Positions 49,265 to 60,200 of a stretch of 64,000 bases of DNA are shown piece by piece. The stretch is from Scheffersomyces stipitis CBS 6054 (lineage: Eukaryota; Ascomycota; Pichiomycetes; Serinales; Debaryomycetaceae). The notes below the pieces were generated by a model. That model had not been told where the DNA came from. It searched no databases and saw nothing but the letters and a program-made list of their open reading frames with translations. Position 1 is the stretch's first letter; each line of letters starts with the position of its first letter. A program made the position numbers and the translations under genes. Location of the stretch: NCBI RefSeq assembly GCF_000209165.1, contig NC_009044.1, positions 682,001-746,000 on the forward strand. The letters run 5' to 3'.

Positions 49265-51817
49265 TTACTTGAACAAATCCAAGTCGTAAGCAGCAGCCTT
49301 AACCTGGTACTTGTTACCCTTTCTTGGAGTAGTTCTGTGTACCACGTTATACTTGCTATCGTTCTTCTTTTGCTTGAAGAAGGAGAAGCCAGAAACTGTG
49401 GTACCCTTGGTGGAGTTGGTGTTGATCGAAGCCAAGTCATAGGTGGATCCAGAACGCTTAGAAGTCTTCTTGGAGCTGGTACTAGTGTAAACACTAGGGG
49501 CAGCAACAGAAATAGGAGGAACTGATGGTGTAGAATCAGAAGACTTGGATGAGAACATCGACGAAATTCTCTTCTTGAACGACTTCTTTTCCTTAACAGC
49601 AGGTGGAGCTTGTTGAACTGGAGCCTTTGCCTTTGCCTTTTCAGCAATGGCAGTAAAGTTCATGGACTCATACTTGTTGTGAATTATAGGCTTCGTCTGA
49701 ATAGGAGGAGCTTGACCAAAGGATCTGAACATGTCAAATTCATCGTCACCATCGCTTTCTGGAATTGAAATGGTAGTAGCAGCCCTTCTATTGTAGTTTT
49801 GAGGAAGGTGAGCCAAGTTTGGAGTAGATCCCAGACCGGAGAGAGTCTTGGTCAACGAGTCTTGTCTAGCCAAACCAAACTCTTCCATTTCCTTCTTCAA
49901 CACAAAGGAACTTCTCATGAAGCCAATCGAAGCTCTCTTACTGAACAGCGTAGGATCCTTTCCTAACAACAAGGAGGGTGTAGATGAACTGTAAGTCTTG
50001 TAAGCGAAGGTATTATCATCAGATAATGACTTCATGTAACTAATTTCACTCGATCCAGAAGAATGTCTCATTTGATGGCCCGGCTGGAACTTGCCGTTCA
50101 TAAATGGCGAATTGCTGGCAGATTCAGTGCCAGACGAGATAGAAGATTTGTAATCACTATTGTGTAACGACAAAGACGAGGCTCTGGAAGAAGACCCTTG
50201 GTCAGAAGAGCCTTGGTCAGATAATGATTTGTTACTTTCGTCAGCACAATAGCTCGAAGAAACATTATCTTCATCACTGTTGTACTTAGAAGAAGCACCA
50301 TCATCAATTTCATTTTCGACAATAGGAGCTAAACCCTTAAGTCCAAAACTATTGTAGTCAAAAGTACCACCAGTCAATCCTCCTCTAGACAAAGATCTCT
50401 CGGGAATAGAAGATGACGCAGATGGCATTTGTGGGTCGATGTCAATTTGTTTTTCTTCGTCAAATTCCTCGGCAAAAGTGCTTCTGTATGGATTGAAAAG
50501 TTCAGTCTCGTCAGTTTCGTCCACTTCAGAAGATTCTGGGGATGGAATGTGTATCGAGTTTGTTCTCTTGTGGCCCCTAGATTTTCTTGGGTCAAACCTC
50601 GACTTAACTTCAACTTCTTCATCAGAGTATTCTTCTGAAGATGGGGAAGCTTGTCTCTGTTCCAATTTTCTGAGTAAAGAAGGTTGATATGGCAAAGTCT
50701 TCTTTTGTTGTACAGGTGCAGCTGGAAGTGGCTTTTCAGAAGCATTAGAATTTCTTCTGGCAGAACGAGGAGTTATGATAGGTTGTTCAAATGATTCAGG
50801 TGCAGAAGTAAATTCTTCGTTGATTGAAGATGCAGAAGAACTCACAACAGAACGAGATCTTCTTTGCCTTCTTGGATCGAATGTAGGAGCTGAAGTTATA
50901 GATGAGTTAGAGGAAGTAGGAGACGATTCCAAGACAGACTTCAACGAAGAGGAAATGTTAGAAGTAGGAATATGGGAATGCGTTTTCAGAAAGTTGCTGG
51001 ACTGTGGAATCTTGACAGAAATTGGTTCATTCTTGGGAATGTTATCATGAACCGATCTTCTGAAGCCTCTGTACTTGTCGTTGCCACCCAATGTGAATTG
51101 GATAGAGTTAGACTTGTCCAAAACTGAGGCACGAGCCTCAGTGGCAGTCTTTGGAGTAACAGGTGCAACAACAGGTGCAACAACAGGTGCAACAACGGGA
51201 GTAGCAACAGGCTCAGAAACAGGCTCAGAAACAGGCTCAGGAGTCGAGTACAACGAGCGATCGTTTCTTTTGATATTCAAAGGCTGAATGTCTTCGTTGT
51301 CAGAAACGTCAGCTTCACTTCCAGCCTGCTGTGGGCTGAAGGTGCTTTCCACTTCGCTGGCTTCGTCGTCACTATCGGAGTATTGCAACAAAGAGTTTGC
51401 AACAAAGACGTAAGTCTTGATCCAGACAGATTCAAATTCATTTGTGAAAACAGAGTCACCTAACCATTGCTTGAAAGTATCAATCAAAGATTCTCCCATA
51501 GGCTCCAAGTAAAGAACAGTAACGTTGGCAAATCTCTGGTTTTCATGAATAAACTGGTACATGAAGTCATTCAAGATTTCAGGGTCATGTTTGTACAAGA
51601 CGATGAAACTCAAGATTTCGCCGAATAAAGTAGAGTGTTCCTTCAAGACGCTGGAATCATCGAAGATAGTCTTGAATTGTGGGTGGGATCTTACCAAATT
51701 CGAGTACAATCTCGAAGTGAAGTGGTCCTTGTGCTTTCTGTTACTGGATTGTAACCGTTCCCACGAAGTTTGAATAGCCTTGATTTCGCTGGCAGTTAAT
51801 TCTAACTTGTTAGGCAT
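49265..51817 (-). CDS. Globin-fold protein with long disordered tail
   Basis: 850 residues. The first 147 read as a globin similar in pattern to neuroglobin and other single-domain globins: SWERL (Trp19, helix A), FKTIF (Phe52, CD1), LKEHS (His61, E7 position), and QRFANVTVLYLEPMGESLI (helix F-FG-G). The proximal-His position F8 appears to be Gln94 (codon CAG, 51536-51538), so axial heme ligation is in doubt; His91 is three residues away. The remaining 700 residues are Ser-rich and acidic/basic mixed, with a PVSEPVSEP/PVVAPVVAP repeat at about 200-225. A basic C-terminal segment follows, with SFKKRISSMF and a tail ending AAAYDLDLFK that looks conserved. S. cerevisiae has a globin-like protein, Ynl234w, but I cannot claim orthology. 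Function unknown. Confidence 0.75.
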   Translation of the reverse strand: MPNKLELTASEIKAIQTSWERLQSSNRKHKDHFTSRLYSNLVRSHPQFKTIFDDSSVLKEHSTLFGEILSFIVLYKHDPEILNDFMYQFIHENQRFANVTVLYLEPMGESLIDTFKQWLGDSVFTNEFESVWIKTYVFVANSLLQYSDSDDEASEVESTFSPQQAGSEADVSDNEDIQPLNIKRNDRSLYSTPEPVSEPVSEPVATPVVAPVVAPVVAPVTPKTATEARASVLDKSNSIQFTLGGNDKYRGFRRSVHDNIPKNEPISVKIPQSSNFLKTHSHIPTSNISSSLKSVLESSPTSSNSSITSAPTFDPRRQRRSRSVVSSSASSINEEFTSAPESFEQPIITPRSARRNSNASEKPLPAAPVQQKKTLPYQPSLLRKLEQRQASPSSEEYSDEEVEVKSRFDPRKSRGHKRTNSIHIPSPESSEVDETDETELFNPYRSTFAEEFDEEKQIDIDPQMPSASSSIPERSLSRGGLTGGTFDYNSFGLKGLAPIVENEIDDGASSKYNSDEDNVSSSYCADESNKSLSDQGSSDQGSSSRASSLSLHNSDYKSSISSGTESASNSPFMNGKFQPGHQMRHSSGSSEISYMKSLSDDNTFAYKTYSSSTPSLLLGKDPTLFSKRASIGFMRSSFVLKKEMEEFGLARQDSLTKTLSGLGSTPNLAHLPQNYNRRAATTISIPESDGDDEFDMFRSFGQAPPIQTKPIIHNKYESMNFTAIAEKAKAKAPVQQAPPAVKEKKSFKKRISSMFSSKSSDSTPSVPPISVAAPSVYTSTSSKKTSKRSGSTYDLASINTNSTKGTTVSGFSFFKQKKNDSKYNVVHRTTPRKGNKYQVKAAAYDLDLFK

Positions 51818-53290
51818 TGCTAGACACTGGAGAATCAGGTAAGAAGTGGTTGCGAATAAAAAAGTGAATCAGTTCAAGTAGTAGTATTGGAAATTTGTAG
51901 TAAAGAAGAAGAAGTTTCAATAGACGTAGTCAACACAGCAACTGTAATAGCAAGTATTGAAAAGAAGTTATCCAGGTTTGAGTTAAGGAAATTGTAGCAT
52001 TTCGTGAAATGGGAATCTTTATATATTTATTTTGGTCGCGTTCAAATAGGAAACTAGTCTAGCAGTACGACAGTTACAAACAGCTAAATTGCCTTGTTGA
52101 GACAGTGAACATATCCTCCGAATTTCCCATTTAAGAAGCTTTGGGCTGGATATTTAGGCAATTGCAAAATTTGGAGAAAATGGTGTAAGCCTGGTTCCAA
52201 TATTCATGCCCAAATAGGGAATTGCACAAAAATCCATTACATCTCCTAATAGAGTAATTACAGTTGGAACCCTTTGGACTATGTGCAGGTCCAATATACC
52301 CTTTCCAGTTATTTAATCTTTGAAGGAGTAGAGGTATCTTGAAGGGTTGGGAGGAGTGGGTGTTTGCCTGTTGTAGTAAAGAGTTGTACATTCTGTTATA
52401 AGTCTGGCTCAAGAAATTTATTTCTCGATTAGTTGGAGTTGATACCTGTTGGAGTCACACCAAATGCCTCTTCGATTATAGGTGCAAAATGCTTCAGTTT
52501 TCATACACTCCCAAATCTTACGATGCCTCAATATGGTCAACGTCAACGTCTGGGCCCAGTCATTATCTCTACTAGATGTCAAGACCTCCTAATCTGGATT
52601 GGGTTGGCGACTCATTTGCCTTTAACAGCTTGAATTGACTTTTAGGTTTAGTTTTTAAAATATAGAGCCAGTGGCCCTGACATCTCGTAAGCAAATTTCA
52701 TCCATATGCGTTTTCCAAGTCTGGGGTATGAGCCTAAGAGAAGAGGGCCGTAAGTTGGTTGCGAAGAGGCTACCCCAAAGTCTTGTATAGATATAACTCG
52801 ATAGAGTGTGTGACGCTTCCCGATTAGTCCATCAGAGTCCGCTAGTTATATTTTGCTGGCATATTGAAGTGTCTTTGAAATTGAATGATTGCATATTTTG
52901 ATCGCTTAAGTACGTTTCGCCGAGTTACTTAATAAAGCAGTGAAGAGAAACCTAACAAGGAGTTTGCCACGATTTTTATTTTCAGAGTCTCGAGGATTAC
53001 TTCGATTTACATTGACGTGTGTACCTACATGAGTTTATCTCTCCGAAAGCAATTCCAAAGAAGTAATATTCATTACATAAGATAATACAATGTCCCAAAA
53101 AAATCAAACCAAGCTACAGAATTAGTATGTAGTGCCAAATGCCGTAAAACAAACCCATTACTAGTGGAAAATCAGTCGTAAGACCAATCATACTAGTTTA
53201 GTAAAAACACCAACTTGATAACTAGATAAATCAATAGGTAAATCTATAGTTCCGAGGTAGTTAAAATCACTAGATCACTAGATCAATAGA
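51818..53290. promoter_or_regulatory. Upstream region of the globin-fold gene and OPI1 3' side
   Basis: About 1.5 kb. A TATATAAAG box on the minus strand (52017-52025) lies about 200 bases before the globin ATG. Near 53268-53295 there are short TAGATCA-type repeats at the OPI1 3' end. The middle shows no supported gene. Confidence 0.5.
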
Positions 53291-54487
53291 TCAACTAAGT
53301 GTTGATTGGTTAGAGTTAAAACGTGAGATATCAGGATCCTCTTCCTTCTCTTGTTCTTCTACGGCTACTTCAGATTCAGCTGCTTCTCCACCTACCCATG
53401 ATTCAGCCTTGGCCAACTGCTCGTTGAAAACAGTGGTCAATTTGGCAATCATATCCAATGATTCTTTGGCAAACAAAAATACTCTATCATTGACCTGCTG
53501 AGCGTTGTTGGCATTGGGACTGCTGGCTACGCTGTTTTGTTGCAAAGTATTGGGTAACGTCAAAATGATGTCTCTGATCGACTGTTTCAACTCACTATCT
53601 TCCGAATGGCTCGGAGTGGGGGATAAGCTTTCGGCACTCAAGGAAGAAGGTCTGAAGTTGGAGAGTAGGTGGATAATCTTCTTAACTGTAGATACAATTT
53701 CGGTATTGGCCTGTTCCACAACTTCAGTAGTAGGTACTGCGCTCTCTTCTTGAGCTTGTTGCTCCAACTCCTGCTGCTGCTTCTCGTGTTCTTCCTGAGC
53801 CACTTTCTCGCGTTCTAACATTTTCTGCTGCAAGAAGTTTACTTTGCTGGTGATGTTATCGGTGGCTAACCGTAAGATATGCAAACAGAACTGGATTCTC
53901 TTCGTTGTTTCTGGAGTTACCTTGGAATCTACACCACTGGCATTGGAAAGACGTCTTCTCTTTGACGTCACAGGAGAAAGCTTCTTCTGTCTAGCCTGAT
54001 GTCTATTGTTCAAACCCTCTTCCAAGTTCTTGACTACAGGAAAAGCCGCTTTTTCTACAATTTCAGCCGCATAGTTAAAAGTGGCATATTGTCTCTTCGA
54101 GCTTTCGTAGAACTTGACAGCATTGGTCACGATGGGATGTTTCGTGACCTGCGACACCTTGGTGACAAACGGATGCTGAGTTTCACTGCTAGCGTCGTCG
54201 ATTGGAGAAGCTATACTTTGAGTGCCAGAAGTCGGCGAAGCTGATTGGTTCAACTGTGTAAGAGCCTCTGCTGCCGAGACCAATTCGGTATCGTTTCCGT
54301 TGCTGGCACCGTTTGCGATAGCTGGTGATTGAGGTCGACTCGAAAACGTAGGCACGTTTGACTCAAATTTACGCTTCTCATAAGGTGGAGGTGGTGAGGG
54401 CGAAGGCGAGGGTGACGATATGGAGTCTACTCCGTTCGCGTTTTCGTCTAGGGACAATTTCCGCTTGAATCTGTTGACTTCAGTCAT
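53291..54487 (-). CDS. OPI1: Opi1-type repressor of phospholipid biosynthesis genes
   Basis: Opi1 senses phosphatidic acid at the ER and represses Ino2/Ino4-driven genes when inositol is plentiful. The protein has 398 residues (S. cerevisiae 404). The diagnostic block is HPIVTNAVKFYESSKRQYATF with a following helical region (about 115-150). A basic KKLSPVTSKRRRLS stretch at about 170-182 could be the nuclear signal or phosphatidic-acid-binding region. Next is RIQFCLHILRLATDNITSKVNFLQQ, then a Gln/Glu-rich coiled coil and a C-terminal helical domain (VFLFAKESLDMIAKLTTVFNEQL) corresponding to the activator-interaction region. The N-terminus is Ser/Pro-rich with PPPPYE. Two ICRE-like elements upstream suggest that it is itself under Ino2/Ino4-type control. 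Confidence 0.87.
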   Translation of the reverse strand: MTEVNRFKRKLSLDENANGVDSISSPSPSPSPPPPYEKRKFESNVPTFSSRPQSPAIANGASNGNDTELVSAAEALTQLNQSASPTSGTQSIASPIDDASSETQHPFVTKVSQVTKHPIVTNAVKFYESSKRQYATFNYAAEIVEKAAFPVVKNLEEGLNNRHQARQKKLSPVTSKRRRLSNASGVDSKVTPETTKRIQFCLHILRLATDNITSKVNFLQQKMLEREKVAQEEHEKQQQELEQQAQEESAVPTTEVVEQANTEIVSTVKKIIHLLSNFRPSSLSAESLSPTPSHSEDSELKQSIRDIILTLPNTLQQNSVASSPNANNAQQVNDRVFLFAKESLDMIAKLTTVFNEQLAKAESWVGGEAAESEVAVEEQEKEEDPDISRFNSNQSTLS

Positions 54488-55566
54488 GAATATCGGAAAT
54501 TTGTGTGGTGAAAAGGATTGAAAAATTCAAGTAACTTCCTTAAGAAAAGGGACGAACAAGAAGATGTTAGATGCTATGCTATAAGTGGCTTGTAGCTAGA
54601 CTGTCTAGATCTATGGATTATCGTAAAAGTTGTATAGGAGTCTAGAGTGTCCGGAGTGTCTCTGCTGTCTTTATGGTGTGAGGATGTGAAATTTTTCACT
54701 TATCTGACTCTATACCGTCTAAACTATGGTTTATACGAATGGTGATCCGACGTTCTGATAGCGACTCGATCCGACCGGCTGGCTGTAACAAAGAACGATA
54801 GTGGTGCTATTTATGTTAATTCTTGTTTCCAACTGGAAAAGTCGAGATGCCAGATTTTGTGCCAGGCATGTGAAAGTAGTTAGAAGTGCGTATGAAATAT
54901 ATTTGTTGAGAGGAGGGGTGGTGTGTGAGTGGGGGCATACAATTTTGCAAGAGAACTTGAATGGAATAATCACGAAGTAGCAGAAGTGGATGCTGACTCC
55001 TTCAAATGGTAGCAAAGTGCTAAGGGGGTCTACGTCTTCTGGCTAGGAGCTACTAGTTAATTCTCTATTAAGTATTGTGAAGCAATTCGACCAAGTAGAA
55101 AGAATATAAAGTGTGCATAGAGTCTGGAGCAGGAGATCACCAACAGAGGAACAATGGCAGGTTGTTGTGAAAGACACTCTACTTTACGGAACAAAAGCTC
55201 TACAGCAGGTCTAACAGAAACCTGCCAATCCTAAAGAATAATGGATTCTCACATTCTTTAAAACGATCACAATCTCATTATCAAAATTAGTTTACGCGTA
55301 AACTCACATGGATGCAAAATCACATTCATTTCTGGCACCACCCAACACCTTTAAGCCCTTTGCGTACACTTCGTCCAGCGAGTTTCTCATTTCTCATGGC
55401 GCCACTCCCGGTAATGTTCTCGGTAGCTCCCACTAGTTTTGAGCAGTTCTCGCTAATTTAAGCCGGTTTCACTGCGTCTCTCTACTCTTCCTCTACTCTC
55501 TGATTCTCTCCAGCACTACAAACTAGTCCTTTTCGTTCTCACCCTCTCGTACAACAATGCTACTGT
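54488..55566 (-). promoter_or_regulatory. OPI1 upstream region with two ICRE-like elements
   Basis: GATGTGAAAT (54683-54692) and CATGTGAAAG (54867-54876) each match the inositol/choline element CATGTGAAAT at nine of ten positions, 195-390 bases upstream of the OPI1 ATG. The first is embedded in a near-palindrome, GTGAAATTTTTCAC. No gene seen in the rest. Confidence 0.45.
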
Positions 55567-56989
55567 TCACGACACCTTCGACCTGACAGGGCTATCGGGA
55601 CCATACACCGCCTCTTCATAAGCTAGCTTCTTCGAAGAAACCCAGCCTCGCCCTGGAACGTAAATCCTTTGGTACCGCTTCTTGTAGTTATCTCGCTTCT
55701 TGAGCTCCCCGTATGTGATGGAAAGCAGGGACGGCTGTAGCGCGGTGCGGCTCCCGTTGAAAACGATTCCGCCGCTAGCGGTGCCGCCGTAGTTATGCCA
55801 TTGGCGAGAAACGTTTATCGGTGCCAGATATGGAATAGAGAGGCCCACCAGGTTCTTCAAGTACCGTTTGAAGTCGCTGCGGCCCTGGGCCGTGGAAATG
55901 TCAAAGTTCTCCTTTCTGTCTCTCGTCCCAGTAGAGTGGGAAAAGGGTACTAGCTGGTCTGGTGCTTGCGGTGACACATTTTGCGACACATTTTTCTCTA
56001 CCGAGGATTCAGCCGTGGGGCCTGTCTCCTGTATTCTCTTGCAATTGCCCGAGGGAAAGTTCTGGAGCTGGATCTGGGTCTGAGGAACAACAGAATTGAT
56101 GCCAACATTCTGCTCAACAAACTCTCCATCAGCGTCCTGGTCGTTTCCACATGTTAACGAGATTAAAGTAGCTTTAGGAGTCGTAACAAAAGGCTTCAGG
56201 TCTGAGGCGTATCTCTTCTTCACTTCCCTGACAATTGCACGATTTTTGCTCTCGTTCTGACTATCGTGAGATTCTGCCTCGGCGTCATTGTTCAGATCCA
56301 GGAGCTTCCATGCAGCAGAAATTTTGTCACATGGGAAATTGGTCCTGATGTACCTTGAAGACTTACTATTGCTATCTTCGGCTTTCCTGACAGCAGTATT
56401 AGCCTCGCTAAATTCGCCTGTTAGCCGATTCTCTTGGATTGTTGTAGATTTAGGATCTGCAAATTCCGACTTCTGGCCGATCGCACTTGTCCTGTGAAAA
56501 CTTACTGCTCCAACTACTACTTGAAAGATAACCAATACCACCACAACCTCATACGCCCATGTGTCTCTTCTAGCTCGGTTTTCGCTGGAAACCTCGATGA
56601 GCTCGCTTTGATGAAAGCAGTTTTGCAAATCTAGAAGAAACATAACGTCGTTGGAGGTTCTATTAACTGAATCCAAACAGCTTGACTGTAGTTAGTTTTG
56701 GGTGCAAAATCATGTACGACCTCAGACGTAAGACTTACCTTTGCAATAAAAACAGCAAGGCTTGCGGTTTGTGTTTTGCAAACTCGGAGTTTAGATTAAC
56801 ATGGTGTAGACTGTAGCAATGTGAAGGGGTGTGGATATCGCTACATTCCACTATGGCTCTGAAAGCACCTGATTCTGCCAAAGTAAAAGTTGGCCAATAC
56901 TCTTTCAACAAGCCAGTCTTCCAACCGAATAGGACGATGGACACAAATGTAAACACGACCCAAGCACTACCAATGCGACAATATTGCAT
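55567..56989 (-). CDS. Spliced membrane protein, unknown
   Basis: Best model: exon 1 56739-56989 (ATG at 56989), intron 56681-56738, exon 2 55567-56680, giving 454 residues. The intron begins GTAAGT and has ACTAAC; the acceptor TCAAG keeps frame, whereas the nearer CTACAG would shift it into an early stop. Exon 1 begins with a hydrophobic segment (WVVFTFVSIVLFGW) suiting a signal or anchor, followed by a Cys-containing part (ECSDIHTPSHCY). Exon 2 adds CFHQSELIEV and a second membrane segment (YEVVVVLVIFQVVVGAVSF), then about 300 hydrophilic residues with a basic, Tyr/Gly-rich C-terminus (KKRYQRIYVPGRGWVSSKK). It could sit in the ER or nuclear envelope. I recognise no family. Confidence 0.6.
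56681..56738 (-). other. Intron, 58 nt
   Basis: GTAAGT donor (56738 down to 56733), ACTAAC branch word, and TCAAG acceptor chosen because it restores the frame. The competing CTACAG acceptor lies 5 nt earlier. Confidence 0.6.
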
Positions 56990-57286
56990 GATTGCTGTTA
57001 TAATACCTCGTGCTTGTGGTAATCCCTTAGGATGGCTGGATTTCTGATAAACAAGAATTTGAAATTTTTAGGCGCTGAAAATTTTGCACCTTATACTTTT
57101 TTCGCAACCATTAACAGACTACTTGGTTTCTTCGAACATGTGAAAGAAGCCTACCACTCAGTTAAACTATTCTCTATATTAAATGAATGAAGTAAATAAA
57201 TGCAATATACAATAGGTTCTATAGACAGTTGTAATGATAAAAATAAAAATGCTTGTGAGGTTTTCATGTTTGTTTGCAGTGTAATG

Positions 57287-60200
57287 CTACTTGTGAGATT
57301 GGGCGTACTCAACGGCTCTGGCTTTGATTCTAGCAGCCATCTGTTCATCTCCCTTTTCTTCTTCAAAAGCAAGCCATTTGGTGAAGAAGAACTTGGCCTG
57401 TTTTCTTGACAACTTCTTAGCCAAAGCTCTCTCAAAGATGTCTTCAACCTTGCTCTTGTTGTCTTGTTTGATTTCTTGGTCCACGTAAACGTTCCACAAG
57501 TCGATTCTCTTAGGAGCATCGGCAACCAAACCTTCAAACAAGGATCTACCCTGTTCAGCATCCCCTTTGCTGAACTCGAGTTGTGCGAACTTTCTCACAA
57601 CTTCAATATGATCTCTCTTGGGTAAAGTCTGCAATGCCTTGGCCAATACCTCATGTGTTTCTTCCTGTAACTTACGGTCCAACAAGAAGGAACCATATTG
57701 AACCCATACGGATATAGACTTGCCAAACTTCTTAGTCATCACCTTATACAACTCTTCAGCCTGGTAGTATTTCTCCGACATGCTGTAGATACTGACCAAC
57801 TTCTGGTGCATGGTCAATGAGTCCATGTACTGGGTCGAACGCTTGAAAATCTCTTCCAAGGATTCATCAGTACCGAAAGTGTTTTCCAAGTTGAGCAAGG
57901 CAATCCAAATGTTTAATTTCTCTTGCTCGTCACGGTAGTTTATGGTCTTCAAGGCTCTTTCCCCGATCTCGCGAGCCTTGTCGGCTTCACTCAATTGTAA
58001 TTGGAAAGACATGTAGTTCATCCACAAAATAGAAGAGTTTGGATTTCCTACAAGAAGACGCTCGAAATCGGCCACGGACTGTGGAGCACGCGTGTTCAAG
58101 TCAGCAGTCTTGTCTTCAACGATATTCTGCTTTTTCTTTTTGGACTTCTTGTCCTGGGTGAAATCCTCTTCGTCAGAAGACTCGTCATCATCTTCAGCTT
58201 GGTCTAAGATGGAAGCAGTCCAATCAAATCCATTAGTGGCCAACCCAGATAAAGAACCAGTCGATTTTTCTTCGACGTCTTCTTCTTCGTCTTCCTCGCT
58301 GTCTGCTTCTTCGGCAAAAGCTTCCATGACTTCGTCGTCGTCGTCATCTTCGTCGTTTTCGGCTTCTTCCTCTTCGGATTCTTCAACTTCAGACTCGTCA
58401 TCGCTTTCCTTCATTTCTATGTCGTCGGTTTCTCCTTCAGTTTCTTCACCAGTAGTAAAGTATGAAGCTTTCATACCCAACGACAACTGCTTCTTGTCGC
58501 TGTCAATAGCTAAGAGTTTGACCTTGACTCTGTCACCTTCACCAAACAAGGAAGTAACATTATCTACATCCTTGTCAGCAATTTGAGAGTGGTGGCACAA
58601 ACCAGTGATGTTGAGAGTACCATCCAACTTGATAAATACACCAAAATCAGTAGCACGCTTGACAGAACCCTCAAAGATTTCACCAACGACCAAATCGTCG
58701 AATCTCTTCAAGACGTTTAACTCACCGCTGACCTCACTTTCCTTCAAAGTCATCAATACTCTGCCTTCTTCTTTACAGGCTGAGATCTTACCCAAAATAG
58801 GCTGATGTGGCTTGAAGTACTTCTTCCAGTCCTTCAAGTAGGCGTCAGACAAGTCAGCAACTCTGACCAAAGCATGAACAGATCTGCCCAATGAAACATA
58901 TACACCGTTGTTGGCTACATTCTTGACAAATCCCTTGACGACATCGCCACGGTTCAAGTCAGCAATGGAGTTGATCACCTTGTCAGTAGGGCTGTCGGTA
59001 CGTAAGGAGACAGCTATCTTCTCTGAATCGGTGTCGATGTCTAAGACGGTAGCAGTAGCAAACTCGTTCGTGGTAAAGACAGATTCCAATTTGTCAGAAT
59101 AGTTGTCCAATGCATCAGTAATGAATGCAGAGGCTACAACCTTCTCGCCCAATTCGACAAGAACATAGGTGTCTCTGACTTTCAAAATTCTGGCAGGGTA
59201 CTTTTGACCAACTTTGACATCCTTGATAGAAGCCACCATGTTCTTTCTGGCTGTCAACACAACCGAGTGGTGCTCATTGTCAACTTCCTTAACAGTTGCA
59301 CTGATGGCAGAACCAATAGGCAAGTTGTTTTCAAGATCATCGAACACTGAAACATTGTCTGTCAATTCCATGAAAGAAATACGTCCTCTGATGTTTGGAG
59401 ATAATGATGCCCAGACATAGCCCTTGGCAATGTTGTTGACAAATACAATGTGCTGGGAACCGGGGACGATGCTAGAAAAGGTCAACTCCTGGTATGGAGT
59501 GGAAGATTCGAGATCCTTCTTGATGAGAGAAAGCTCAAGGATGATGTTCTTATTAGATCTGGTATGGGTTATGGGTAAGAATTTGTGGTTCTTAGCATCG
59601 TGGAAACCGATAATCTTAACATCAATAACTTGACCCTTGTGGAACTGAGACAATGGCTGCTTCTTATCCTTGATTTCATTCCAGGAGTTGAAACACTCAG
59701 TAGCTGCAATTCTGCCCTGTAAGTTATCAGCTAACTGAACGTTCAATTGAGTACCTTTGACCGACTTGATGACAGCCTTCGTAGCGATACCAGGAACAAA
59801 GTCACCAATCAACTTCTTGCTAGTGTCTACTGGGTTCACTACGGCCTCAGAGTCGATGTTCTTGGAGCCGTTGACATCCTTCAAAGTCAACAAGAATCTT
59901 TTGTTTTCCTCATCAATGTTGATAACACGACAAGCAATCGATTGGTACTTGTAGAACTTCTTCAATAAGTCCTCGTTTTCGTTGCTGGTTGCATATTTAG
60001 CCAACACCAAACCAGTCAACTTACCAGCAAAGGATACGAACAACCCCTTGTTGGTGACAGACTTGACGAAACCACGCAACATCTTGTTGTCCACCTTGAT
60101 ATCCTTGAAGTAAGCTGGGATGGCGTCTTGCTTAGCAGCGTCGATCAAGGATTTCTTGGCTGAAACAATAACCGTTCTAGCCTTTAAATCCTTTTCGAGC

